From assembly GCF_014203015.1 (NCBI RefSeq), contig NZ_JACHIB010000003.1:202463-266462 (forward strand): 64,000 nt of DNA, in the 5' to 3' direction. Numbering within the stretch: the first letter of the stretch is position 1; each line of letters opens with the position of its first letter. Below are positions 1-12,336 of this stretch, piece after piece. The notes below the pieces were generated by a model that was not told the DNA's origin, ran no database searches, and worked only from the letters and a program-made list of their open reading frames with translations. The position numbers were made by a program, and so were the translations under genes. The stretch is from Castellaniella defragrans. Lineage in GTDB: Bacteria > Pseudomonadota > Gammaproteobacteria > Burkholderiales > Burkholderiaceae_B.

Positions 1-163
1 GGTGGGGTTCGATGGACGGACACGAGCCGCAGGGCATCGGGCTCATGAAGCATGAGGCCCGTGCACGAAGCTCGTGTATGAAATTAACTCTTGATTGTAG
101 CGGGATATCCGCCGGGCCGCGTCCGGGTGCCCGTGCGCCGGGCGCCCGCACGGCAGGCGAGGC

Positions 164-4130
<3,967 letters not shown>

Positions 4131-4230
4131 GCCGCGCGCGGCTCGACACGCCCTTCGCGGCGGGGCGGGGCTCCGGCGTTGCCGGCATGCCCGCCGCGCC
4201 CGCATGCCCGCCGCACCCGCATGCCCACTG

Positions 4231-4277
4231 TTGACAATCTATTAGTTTATTTCTAAATTAATATGAACTAAATTAAA
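4231..4277 (+). promoter_or_regulatory. Promoter/operator P1 of the anthranilate-CoA ligase operon
   Basis: TTGACA at 4231-4236 and TAAATT at 4254-4259 are separated by 17 bases. An imperfect inverted repeat overlaps the promoter: TTAGTT at 4242-4247 and AACTAA at 4266-4271. The region is sharply AT-rich within GC-rich surroundings. The same TTGACA-17-TAAATTA layout, followed at identical spacing by TAAATTAAA, recurs at 26231. A MarR-family operator is the likely reading given three MarR genes nearby. Confidence 0.7.
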
Positions 4278-4341
4278 GAGCGCGTGAGGCGGAGCCGTGC
4301 CGGTCGAGCCCGGGACGATTCGTCTTGACCGAGGAGACAAT

Positions 4342-5952
4342 ATGACCACCGCGCATGTGGACACCTTCGCCCGCGACCATCTGCCGCCGCCCGGGCAGCA
4401 GCCCGAATTCCTGTTCGAGCTGCCCGAACTCCGGTTTCCCGAGCGCCTGAACTGCGCCACCGAGCTGCTCGACCGCCACGTCGCCGAAGGGCGCGGCGGC
4501 CGCGTCTGCATCCGCGCGCCGGGCGTGACCTGGACCTATGCGGACCTGCAGGAGCGCGCCAACCGCATCGCCCACGTGCTGGTCCGGGAGATGGGCCTGG
4601 TGCCGGGCAACCGCGTGCTGCTGCGCGCGCCCAACAATCCCATGCTGGCGGCCTGCTGGTTCGCCGTCATGAAGGCGGGCGGCATCGCGGTGGCGACGAT
4701 GCCGCTGCTGCGGGCCAAGGAGCTGAAGGCCGTCCTGGAGATCGGCCAGGTCACGCACGCCCTGTGCGACGCCACCCTGGCCGAGGAAATGGATCTGGCG
4801 GCCCGGGCGTGTCCCGTGCTGCGGCAGCTGCGGTATTTCAAGCAGGACGGCCCGGACGGCCTGGAGGCCGCCATGGCGCGGATGCCGGGCGAGTTCCGCA
4901 ACGTCGAGACGGCCGCCGACGACACCTGCATCCTGGGCTTCACGTCCGGGACCACGGGCGTGCCCAAGGCCACCATGCATTTCCACCGCGACGTGATGGC
5001 GATCTGCGACTGCTGGCCCAAGTACGTGCTGCGGCCGGTGGCCGACGACGTGTTCATCGGCAGCCCGCCGCTGGCCTTCACCTTCGGCCTGGGCGGCCTG
5101 CTGCTGTTTCCCCTGCGCGTGGGCGCTTCCGTGGCGCTGCTGGAAAAGGCCGGCCCGCCGCTGCTGCTCGAAGGCATCCGCGAGTTCGGCGCCACCGTGC
5201 TGTTCACCGCGCCCACCTCGTACCGGGCGCTGGCGGCCCATGGCGCCGAACTGCGGCGCACGCCGCTGCGCAAGTGCGTGTCGGCGGGCGAGGCGCTGCC
5301 GGCGGCCACGCGCGCCCTGTGGAAGGAAGCCACCGGCATCGAGCTGATCGACGGCATCGGCGCCACCGAAATGCTGCACATCTTCATCTCGCACGACGAA
5401 AGCAACGCCCGGCCCGGCGCCACCGGCAAGCCGGTGCCCGGCTACCGTGCCAGGGTGGTGGACGACGCCGGCCGGGAGGTGCCCCCCGGCACCATCGGCA
5501 AGCTCGCCGTGCAGGGCCCCACGGGCTGCCGCTACCTGGCCGATCCGCGCCAGAAGACCTACGTGCGCGACGGCTGGAACCTGACCGGCGACGCCTACCT
5601 GATGGACGCCGACGGCTACTTCTTCTACCAGGCGCGCACGGACGACATGATCGTCTCGTCGGGCTACAACATCGCCGCGCCCGAGGTCGAGGAGGCCCTG
5701 ATGCAGCATCCCGCCGTGGCGGAGTGCGCCGTGATCGGCGTGCCCGACGCGGACCGCGGCCAGATCGTCAAGGCCTTCGTGGTCCTGCGGTCCGGCCAGG
5801 CGCGGGACGAGGCGATGGCCAGGGCGCTGCAGGATTTCGTGAAGGCGACGATCGCGCCCTACAAGTATCCGCGCGCCGTGCAGTTCCTGGATGCGCTGCC
5901 CCGCACCCAGACCGGCAAGCTGCAGCGTTTCCGGCTGCACGAGCAGGAGTGA
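4342..5952 (+). CDS. abmG: 2-aminobenzoate (anthranilate)-CoA ligase, benzoate-CoA ligase family
   Basis: ANL-superfamily adenylate-forming enzyme that would convert anthranilate, ATP and CoA to 2-aminobenzoyl-CoA. It has 536 residues. Seen are the P-loop FTSGTTGVPKATMH, the IGATEMLHIFISH segment characteristic of benzoate-CoA ligase relatives, TGDAYLMDADGYFFYQARTDDMI, and the terminal Lys motif PRTQTGKLQRFRL. The start is set by GAGGAGA six bases before ATG 4342; a further ATG at 4297 has no such site. It is first behind promoter P1 and followed by a MarR gene. Specificity for anthranilate is inferred from the ACMR gene at 26301; benzoate or a hydroxybenzoate is possible. Confidence 0.82.
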   Translation: MTTAHVDTFARDHLPPPGQQPEFLFELPELRFPERLNCATELLDRHVAEGRGGRVCIRAPGVTWTYADLQERANRIAHVLVREMGLVPGNRVLLRAPNNPMLAACWFAVMKAGGIAVATMPLLRAKELKAVLEIGQVTHALCDATLAEEMDLAARACPVLRQLRYFKQDGPDGLEAAMARMPGEFRNVETAADDTCILGFTSGTTGVPKATMHFHRDVMAICDCWPKYVLRPVADDVFIGSPPLAFTFGLGGLLLFPLRVGASVALLEKAGPPLLLEGIREFGATVLFTAPTSYRALAAHGAELRRTPLRKCVSAGEALPAATRALWKEATGIELIDGIGATEMLHIFISHDESNARPGATGKPVPGYRARVVDDAGREVPPGTIGKLAVQGPTGCRYLADPRQKTYVRDGWNLTGDAYLMDADGYFFYQARTDDMIVSSGYNIAAPEVEEALMQHPAVAECAVIGVPDADRGQIVKAFVVLRSGQARDEAMARALQDFVKATIAPYKYPRAVQFLDALPRTQTGKLQRFRLHEQE

Positions 5953-6087
5953 GCCCCTGCGCGCTTCGAGCGGCTGCCTGGGCCGCCCGGCTTGACGTAT
6001 GATGCGCCAGGAGCGCGCCGCCCCGGCCGGGGGCGGGCCTCCGTGTGCAATCAGGCGGAAACCCAGGCGGAAAATCAGGCGGACATC

Positions 6088-6558
6088 ATGGCTGACATCG
6101 ACCCGCGGCGCTTCATCCCGGAAGGCAAGGACTTCCATTACGACGAGTTCCCGTTCTACTGGCTGGTCCGCCTCCACGCCCTCTACACGCTCGAACTCGA
6201 ACGGGTCCTCAAGCGCCTGAAGACCGGCATTCCCCAGCGGCGGGTCCTGATCGTCCTGCGGCAGCACGGCGTCGTCAGCATCTCCACGCTGGCCATGCAC
6301 GTGGTCATCAAGCCGTCCACGCTGACGCGCATCCTGCAGCGGATGCGCGAGGCGGGGCTGATCGAGATGCGCACCAACGCCGAGGACGCGCGCGTGACCG
6401 ACGTCCTGATCACCGCCGAGGGCGAGGCGCTGGCCGTCCGGATCGAGGAGGCGACCCACCGGATCTTCGTGCGCGGCTACCGCGGCCTGGATGCCGGCGA
6501 GCTGGAGCACCTGATGAAGACGCTCAGGCACATGTTCGAGAACCTATCCGAGCACTGA
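6088..6558 (+). CDS. MarR-family transcriptional regulator (first of three)
   Basis: About 157 residues with a winged-helix region, VSISTLAMHVVIKPSTLTRILQRMREAGLIEM, followed by a wing with the acidic/basic pattern NAEDARVTDVLIT. Such proteins act as dimers, usually repressors released by an aromatic ligand. Start 6088 is preferred over in-frame 5992 because AGGCGG lies just upstream and residues before it are unstructured and Gln/Arg-rich. It is co-directional with the CoA-ligase gene and converges on the next MarR gene, overlapping its end by 15 bases. A plausible ligand is anthraniloyl-CoA or indoleacetate; this is inference. Confidence 0.85.
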   Translation: MADIDPRRFIPEGKDFHYDEFPFYWLVRLHALYTLELERVLKRLKTGIPQRRVLIVLRQHGVVSISTLAMHVVIKPSTLTRILQRMREAGLIEMRTNAEDARVTDVLITAEGEALAVRIEEATHRIFVRGYRGLDAGELEHLMKTLRHMFENLSEH

Positions 6559-7095
6559 CCCGGCGTCGGCGGCATCGGTGCCGGTGCCGGCTTCAGCATC
6601 GGCGGAGGCATCGGCATCGGCGCCCGCGCCCGGTCGCCCCGTGTGCAGATCGATGATCTGGCGCAGCGTCTTTTTCAGCTCCTCGGCGCGGGCGAGCCCG
6701 AAGGGCGCGAGCACGCGGCTTTCGTGCTCGCGCGCCAGGCCGATCAGGCGCTCGATCGTGCGCGACCCCTGGGGCGTGATGCGCACCAGGGTGATGCGCC
6801 GGTCGCTCGGGTGGGGCAGCCGTTCGACCTGGCCCTTCGACTCCATGCGGTCCAGCAGGCGGGTGACGGTGGGCTGCTTGGTGACGGTGACCTGGGCCAG
6901 CTCGCCGATGCTGATGGGATCGCCGTCGGCCAGGGAGGCCATCACGCGCCACTCGGACACCGAAAAGCCGTGCTGGCGGACCACCTCGTGGAATTCCCCC
7001 GAAATGAGCCGGCTCGCCAGCGCCAGCAGGGCGGGCAGGTAGCCGTCGACGAAGCGGGCGGGGGCGGGCGGGCTGGATTCCATGGCGTGCGGCAT
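6544..7095 (-). CDS. MarR-family transcriptional regulator (second), divergent from the oxidoreductase operon
   Basis: 183 residues with a clear MarR winged helix: ISIGELAQVTVTKQPTVTRLLDRMESKGQVERLPHPSDRRITLVRITPQG. The DRR motif of the wing is typical. The C-terminal 30 residues are a low-complexity Gly/Ala/Asp tail unusual for the family. Transcribed away from the 7262 operon across a 166-base gap holding a TGAATATGTTCA repeat and a TATAAT box, the usual layout of a MarR repressor controlling itself and its neighbour. A second ATG at 7083 (MESS) is an alternative start. Confidence 0.88.
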   Translation of the reverse strand: MPHAMESSPPAPARFVDGYLPALLALASRLISGEFHEVVRQHGFSVSEWRVMASLADGDPISIGELAQVTVTKQPTVTRLLDRMESKGQVERLPHPSDRRITLVRITPQGSRTIERLIGLAREHESRVLAPFGLARAEELKKTLRQIIDLHTGRPGAGADADASADAEAGTGTDAADAGSVLG

Positions 7096-7179
7096 CTGAT
7101 TCCTGAGGAGGGGACGACGGCCTCAATTCTATGCCCGTCCGGTGGCCGGAGCGCATGGGCTTAGGGTAAATCATGATAA

Positions 7180-7206
7180 TGAATATGTTCACTCATAAAC
7201 TATAAT
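7180..7206 (+). promoter_or_regulatory. Inverted repeat and -10 box upstream of the 7262 operon
   Basis: TGAATATGTTCA at 7180-7191 has perfect TGAA/TTCA arms and lies just before a consensus TATAAT at 7201-7206. No good -35 is placed 16-18 bases before the -10, so the promoter may depend on an activator or the box may be fortuitous. Position between divergent marR and its target operon supports an operator role. Confidence 0.5.
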
Positions 7207-7261
7207 CCGACCAGAAGCCGTCCCCCGAGAGACGGCGTATCCACGATTCTGGAGCGAGACC

Positions 7262-9541
7262 ATGGCCGAGCGATCATTCGTCGCCGAAGTCGAGAAGCTG
7301 CGATTGCCGGCGGGAGAAGTCTTCCGCGGCGAGGGCATCCTCGCCATCACCAAGGCGCTGCTGGAGTCCGGGGTGGCCTACATCGCGGGCTACCAGGGCG
7401 CGCCCATTTCGCACCTGATGGACGTCCTCGCGGATGCGCAGGACATCCTTGCCGAATACGGCATCCGCTTCGAGAACAGCGCCAGCGAGGCCACCGCCGC
7501 CGCGACGCTGTCGGCCTCGGTGAACTATCCCCTGCGCGGCGCGGTCACGTTCAAGGCCACCGTCGGCACCAACGTGGCCTCCGACGCGCTGGCGAACCTG
7601 TCCTCGGGCGGGGTCACGGGCGGCGCGCTCGTGATCGTGGGCGAGGACTATGGCGAGGGTTCCTCGATCATGCAGGAGCGCAGCCACGCCTTCGCCATGA
7701 AGTCCCAGATCTGGCTGCTGGATCCGCGCCCCAATCTCCCCTGCATCGTGCAGGCCGTCAAGGACGGCTTCGAGCTGTCCGAGGCCAGCCATACGCCGGT
7801 GATGCTGCAGGTGCGCATCCGCTCCTGCCACCTGCACGGCCAGTTCGTCGCGTCGGACAACCGGGCGCCGGCGTTCTCCGTGCGCGACGCGCTGGAAAAC
7901 CCCGTGCGCGACGTCGGCCGCATCGTGCTGCCGCCGGCCAGCTTCGTCCACGAAAAAGAAAAGATCGAGGAACGCTGGCCCGCGGCCGTGCGCTTCGTCC
8001 AGGAGCGCGGGCTCAACGAGTTCTTCTCCGAGAAGGCCGCGGACGTGGGCATCGCCCTGCAGGGCGGGCTCTACAACACCGTGATCCGCGCGCTGCAGCG
8101 CCTGGGGCTGGCGGACGTGTATGGCGAGTCGCAGATCCCGCTGTACGTGATGAACGTCACCTACCCCCTGGTGGACGACGAGTTCGAGCGCTTCTGCCAG
8201 GACAAGAAGGCCCTGCTGGTGCTGGAAGAGGGGCAGCCGAACTTCATCGAGCAGAACGTCGCCTCCATCGTGCTGCAGCGGCGCCTGGACGTGCGCCTGC
8301 ATGGCAAGGACGTGCTGCCGATGGCGGGCGAATACACGGCCGCCACGGTGCGCACCGGCCTGCGGGCCTTCCTGGAGCAGTACGGCTGGACCCTGCCGGG
8401 CGTGGCCGCCGAGGCCGCGCCGCCGCGGACGGCACAGGCCGCGCCCGCCGAAACCCCGGCCTCGGCCACGGCCGAAGCCGCCGGATCGGCCGTGGCCGAG
8501 GCCGTGATCCCGGCCGCCGTCCCGGCCGGGGCCGCCGGGGCGCGGGACGAGGACATCCTGCCGCCCTTGAGCGAGACCGTGTATCCGCGCCCCCCCGGGC
8601 TGTGCACCGGCTGTCCCGAGCGGCCCATTTTTTCCGCCATCCGGCTGGTCGAGCGCGAACTGGGGACGCACCACATCAGCGCCGACATCGGCTGCCAGCT
8701 GTTCTCCATCCTGCCGCCTTTCGACCTGGGCAACACCACCATGGGCTACGGCCTGGGCGGGGCGAGCGCCGCCGCCCTGAACGTCGCCCCCGGCAGTGCG
8801 CCCGCCAGCCGCCGCGCCATCTCCGTCATGGGGGATGGCGGGTTCTGGCACAACGGCCTGACCAGCGGCGTGGCCAACGCGGTGTTCAATCAGAGCGACA
8901 ACCTGACCATCATCGTGGACAACAACTACACCGCCGCCACCGGCGGGCAGGACATCCTGTCCACGCACAACACCGTCAATCCCACCCGCAGCACCGGCCA
9001 CGAGATCGAGGACGCCGTGCGCGGGGTGGGGGTGAAGTGGGTGCGCACGATCCGGCGCACCTACGACACCAAGGCCATGACGGCCGCCCTGCGCGAGGCG
9101 CTCACCACCCTCTCGGCCGGCCCCAAGGTGCTGATCGCCCAGAGCGAATGCATGCTCAACCGCCAGCGGCGCGAAAAGCCGCTGCGGCGCAAGGCCATCG
9201 CCGAGGGCAGGCGCGTCGTGCGCGAGCGCTTCGGCGTCGATCCCGACACCTGCACCGGCGACCATTCCTGCATCCGTCTGTCGGGCTGCCCCTCGCTCAC
9301 CATCCGGGACAATCCCGACCCGCTGCGCCAGGAGCCCATCACCGCCGTGGAGGACACCTGCGTGGGATGCGGCCACTGCGGCGAGGTCGCGCACGCCGCG
9401 GTGCTGTGCCCCTCGTTCTACAAGGCCAGCATCATCGACAACCCCTCCGGCTGGGACAAATGGAAGCACCGCACGCGCGGGGCGATCATCGCCTGGTTCC
9501 AGCGCGGCCTGGCCCGCCGGCGCGACCGGCATGCCTTCTAG
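7262..9541 (+). CDS. Indolepyruvate ferredoxin oxidoreductase-like protein, alpha subunit (TPP and Fe-S)
   Basis: 2-oxoacid:ferredoxin oxidoreductase large subunit that oxidatively decarboxylates an aryl 2-oxoacid to its acyl-CoA. It has 759 residues: an N-terminal pyrimidine-binding domain (about 1-380), an Ala/Pro/Glu-rich linker (about 390-430), a TPP domain with LCTGCPERP (about 446) and GDGGFWHNG (about 522), and a C-terminal iron-sulfur region with CTGDHSCIRLSGCPS and CVGCGHCGEVAHAAVLCPS. Next in the operon is the partner subunit. Context with an isatin-hydrolase-like gene suggests the substrate is isatinate (2-aminophenylglyoxylate) rather than indolepyruvate; product would be anthraniloyl-CoA. 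That specificity is inference. Confidence 0.85.
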   Translation: MAERSFVAEVEKLRLPAGEVFRGEGILAITKALLESGVAYIAGYQGAPISHLMDVLADAQDILAEYGIRFENSASEATAAATLSASVNYPLRGAVTFKATVGTNVASDALANLSSGGVTGGALVIVGEDYGEGSSIMQERSHAFAMKSQIWLLDPRPNLPCIVQAVKDGFELSEASHTPVMLQVRIRSCHLHGQFVASDNRAPAFSVRDALENPVRDVGRIVLPPASFVHEKEKIEERWPAAVRFVQERGLNEFFSEKAADVGIALQGGLYNTVIRALQRLGLADVYGESQIPLYVMNVTYPLVDDEFERFCQDKKALLVLEEGQPNFIEQNVASIVLQRRLDVRLHGKDVLPMAGEYTAATVRTGLRAFLEQYGWTLPGVAAEAAPPRTAQAAPAETPASATAEAAGSAVAEAVIPAAVPAGAAGARDEDILPPLSETVYPRPPGLCTGCPERPIFSAIRLVERELGTHHISADIGCQLFSILPPFDLGNTTMGYGLGGASAAALNVAPGSAPASRRAISVMGDGGFWHNGLTSGVANAVFNQSDNLTIIVDNNYTAATGGQDILSTHNTVNPTRSTGHEIEDAVRGVGVKWVRTIRRTYDTKAMTAALREALTTLSAGPKVLIAQSECMLNRQRREKPLRRKAIAEGRRVVRERFGVDPDTCTGDHSCIRLSGCPSLTIRDNPDPLRQEPITAVEDTCVGCGHCGEVAHAAVLCPSFYKASIIDNPSGWDKWKHRTRGAIIAWFQRGLARRRDRHAF

Positions 9542-9560
9542 CGGCGGGGGACGATCCGAC

Positions 9561-11141
9561 ATGTATTCCGAACCGATCAAGATCGCGGTACTGGCCATGG
9601 GCGGCGAGGGCGGCGGCGTGCTGGCCGACTGGATCGTCGATCTGGGCGAGGAGAACGGCTGGTTCGCCCAGACCACCTCCGTGCCCGGCGTGGCGCAGCG
9701 CACCGGCGCCACCATCTATTACGTCGAGCTGTTCCCGGGCGCGGACCAGCCCGATGCCCGCGTGCCGGTGCTGGCCCAGTCGCCCATGCCGGGCGACGTG
9801 GACATCGTCCTGGCCTCCGAGCTGATGGAGGCGGGGCGGGCCGTGCAGCGCGGCTTCGTCACGCCGGACCGCACCACCCTGATCGGCTCCACGCACCGCG
9901 TCTATGCGATCGCCGAGAAATCCCACCTGGGAGACGGCCGGGTCGACAGCAACGCGCTCCAGCGGCAGATCCGCCGCGCGGCCCGGCGGCTGATCACCTT
10001 CGACATGGCCCGGACGGCCGAGCGCAACGGCAGCGTGGTCAGCGCCGTGCTGTTCGGCGCGCTCAGCGGCGCCGGAGTGCTGCCCTTCAACCGCGCCCAG
10101 TTCGAGGCCACCATCGAGCGCGGCGGCGTGGGCGTCAAGGCCAGCCTGGCGGCCTTCGCCGACGCTTTCGAGCAGGCCCGGCTGACGCAGAGCGAATCCT
10201 CGCGCCCCACTGTGCGCGCCCGGGAGGGCGGCCGGCCGGCCGCCGATGCCAAGCCCGCCCTGCCGGACCCGGCCGCGGTGGCGCCGCGCCATCCGGAGGT
10301 GGCGCGGCTGGTCGAGCATGCCCGCGGCTATCCGGCGGAGATCCAGCCCATCGTGATCGAGGGCATCCGCCGCTGCGTGGACTACCAGGACCCGGCCTAC
10401 GGGCGCCTGTACCTCGACCGCCTGGATGCGCAGCGGGCGGCGCCCGGCGGCCAGGATGCCGAGATGATGCGCGAGGTGGCGCGCCACCTCGCCCTGTGGA
10501 TGACCTACGAGGACACCATCCGGGTGGCCGACCTCAAGATCCGCGGCAGCCGCTTCGAGCGCGTGCGCGGCGAGGTGCGCTCCACCGACGGGCAGGTGCT
10601 GTCGATCTCCGAATACATGCACCCGCGCATCGAGGAAATCTGCGAGACCCTGCCCGCCGGCCTGGGACGCTGGCTGTCCAGGCCGCATGCCGTGCATCGC
10701 CTCGTGGCCCGCCTCACCCGCGATGGCCGCGTGGTCACCACCAGCTCGCTGGGCGGGTTCTTCCTGCTGTATGCGCTGGCGTGGTGGGGGCGCTGGCGGC
10801 GCGTCACCCTGCGCTACGCCGTCGAGACCGCGCGCATCGAGGCCTGGCTGGGGCGCCTGCGCGCGGCGGCCGCCATCGATCCCCGCCTGGCGCTGGAGGC
10901 GGCCAAATGCCAGACGCTGGTGCGCGGCTACAGCGACACGCACGAGCGCGGCCTGCGCAATTACGAGATCATCATGACGGTGCTGGACCGCCATGCGAAG
11001 GCCCTGGCGCCCGCCATCCTGCGCGAACTGCGCAACGCGGCGCTGGCCGACGAGCATGGGCGCGTCCTGCGCGACGCCCTGGCGCGCCGCGGCTTCCCGC
11101 TCGACGGGCTGTTCGCCGGGGCCGAAAGGAGCTGTCCATGA
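9561..11141 (+). CDS. Indolepyruvate ferredoxin oxidoreductase-like protein, beta subunit with long C-terminal extension
   Basis: The first 220 or so residues match the catalytic gamma-type domain of 2-oxoacid oxidoreductases, with IAVLAMGGEGGGVLADWIVD near the N-terminus and VPGVAQRTGATIYYVE following. The remaining 300 residues (526 in all) form the helical extension seen in IorB-like proteins of aerobic proteobacteria. The start at 9561 has a GGGGGACG site upstream; an ATG at 9531 lies inside the previous gene. The two subunits are co-transcribed and must work together. A dedicated ferredoxin gene was not seen nearby, so the electron acceptor is unknown. Confidence 0.82.
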   Translation: MYSEPIKIAVLAMGGEGGGVLADWIVDLGEENGWFAQTTSVPGVAQRTGATIYYVELFPGADQPDARVPVLAQSPMPGDVDIVLASELMEAGRAVQRGFVTPDRTTLIGSTHRVYAIAEKSHLGDGRVDSNALQRQIRRAARRLITFDMARTAERNGSVVSAVLFGALSGAGVLPFNRAQFEATIERGGVGVKASLAAFADAFEQARLTQSESSRPTVRAREGGRPAADAKPALPDPAAVAPRHPEVARLVEHARGYPAEIQPIVIEGIRRCVDYQDPAYGRLYLDRLDAQRAAPGGQDAEMMREVARHLALWMTYEDTIRVADLKIRGSRFERVRGEVRSTDGQVLSISEYMHPRIEEICETLPAGLGRWLSRPHAVHRLVARLTRDGRVVTTSSLGGFFLLYALAWWGRWRRVTLRYAVETARIEAWLGRLRAAAAIDPRLALEAAKCQTLVRGYSDTHERGLRNYEIIMTVLDRHAKALAPAILRELRNAALADEHGRVLRDALARRGFPLDGLFAGAERSCP

Positions 11142-11169
11142 TCAAGACCCTCACCGGAGGAACCTCCTG

Positions 11170-12336
11170 ATGGCGCGCCTGGGGTATGACGACGTCGCCG
11201 TGGCCGTGCCGGTCACCGTGCCTTATCAGCGGTTCTCGAACGAAGGCGCGCACTGGTTCATCGGCCAGGCCGTGCGCGGCCTGGTCGAGCGCAGCGGCGT
11301 GGCCAAGGAACACATCGACGGCCTGTGCCTGTCCAGCTTCTCGCTGGTGCCCGATACGGCCGTGGGCGTCACCCAGCACCTGGGCCTGTCGCCGCGCTGG
11401 CTCGACCACGTGCCCACCGGCGGGGCGTCGGGCGTCATGTGCCTGCGGCGCGCCGCCCGGGCGGTCCAGGTGGGCGACGCCGACATCGTGGCCTGCGTGG
11501 CGGCCGACACCAATCACGTGGATTCGTTTCGCCAGACGCTCGGGGCGTTCAGCGATTTCTCCCGGGACGCCACCTATCCGTACGGCTCGGGCGGGCCCAA
11601 CTCGGTCTTCGCCATGATCACGGCGCACTACATGCGCACGTTCGGCGCCCGGCGCGAGGACTTCGGCCGCATCGCCGTGGCGCAGCGCGAGAACGCGCTG
11701 CGCAACCCCAACGCCCTGTTCAAGAAGCCGCTGACGCTGGACCAGTACATGGCGGCGCGGCCGATCGCCGATCCCCTGCACCTGTTCGATTGCGTCATGC
11801 CCTGCGCCGGCGCCGAGGCCTTCCTGGTGATGAGGCAGCAGCGCGCCCGCGACCTGGGGCTCGACCACGTCCTGGTGCGGGCCGCCATCGAGCGCCACAA
11901 CGCGTTTTCCGACGACCCGGTGATGGTGCGCGGCGGCTGGCGCCAGGACCGCGACGAGCTCTATGCGCAGGCGGGCGTCGGGCCGGACGACATCGACCTG
12001 CTGCAATCCTACGACGACTATCCCGTCATCGTGATGATGCAGTTCGAGGACCTGGGATTCTGCGAAAAGGGCGAAGGCCCGGAGTTCGTGCGGTCCCACA
12101 CCCTGACGGTGGACGGCAGCTTTCCCAACAACACCGGCGGCGGCCAGCTGTCGGCCGGCCAGCCGGGCGCGGCGGGGGGATTCATGGGACTCACGGAGAC
12201 GATCCGCCAGCTGACGGGCCAGGCCGGCGACCGCGCCGTCCCGGGCGCGCGGCTGGGCCTGGTGGCGGGATTCGGCATGGTGACCTACGACCGCTGCCTG
12301 TGCACCGGCGCGGTGATTCTCGGGAGCAGCCAATGA
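11170..12336 (+). CDS. SCP2-thiolase-like protein lacking the usual catalytic cysteine; candidate acyl-CoA retro-aldolase
   Basis: 388 residues with the thiolase-like lipid-transfer fold. The segment where thiolases carry their nucleophilic Cys reads PTGGASGVMCLRRA, with Ala at that position. Retained family features are LLQSYDDYPVIVMMQFEDLG, FCEKGEG, NNTGGGQLSAGQPG and GFGMVTYDRCLCTGAVIL. Ltp2 of steroid degraders is a thiolase-fold partner of a DUF35 domain that does retro-aldol cleavage with tyrosines; the Tyr residues here in SYDDY and VTYD could be equivalent. The gene overlaps the DUF35 gene by four bases. I propose cleavage of dioxindole-3-acetyl-CoA to isatin and acetyl-CoA. Start 11170 follows GGAGGAACCTCCTG. 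Confidence 0.75.
   Translation: MARLGYDDVAVAVPVTVPYQRFSNEGAHWFIGQAVRGLVERSGVAKEHIDGLCLSSFSLVPDTAVGVTQHLGLSPRWLDHVPTGGASGVMCLRRAARAVQVGDADIVACVAADTNHVDSFRQTLGAFSDFSRDATYPYGSGGPNSVFAMITAHYMRTFGARREDFGRIAVAQRENALRNPNALFKKPLTLDQYMAARPIADPLHLFDCVMPCAGAEAFLVMRQQRARDLGLDHVLVRAAIERHNAFSDDPVMVRGGWRQDRDELYAQAGVGPDDIDLLQSYDDYPVIVMMQFEDLGFCEKGEGPEFVRSHTLTVDGSFPNNTGGGQLSAGQPGAAGGFMGLTETIRQLTGQAGDRAVPGARLGLVAGFGMVTYDRCLCTGAVILGSSQ

Noticed and set aside
7262..11141. Calling the pair a tryptophan-catabolic indolepyruvate oxidoreductase
   Set aside because: No tryptophan aminotransferase or related gene adjoins; operon context points to an isatin-derived substrate, though the family name stands.
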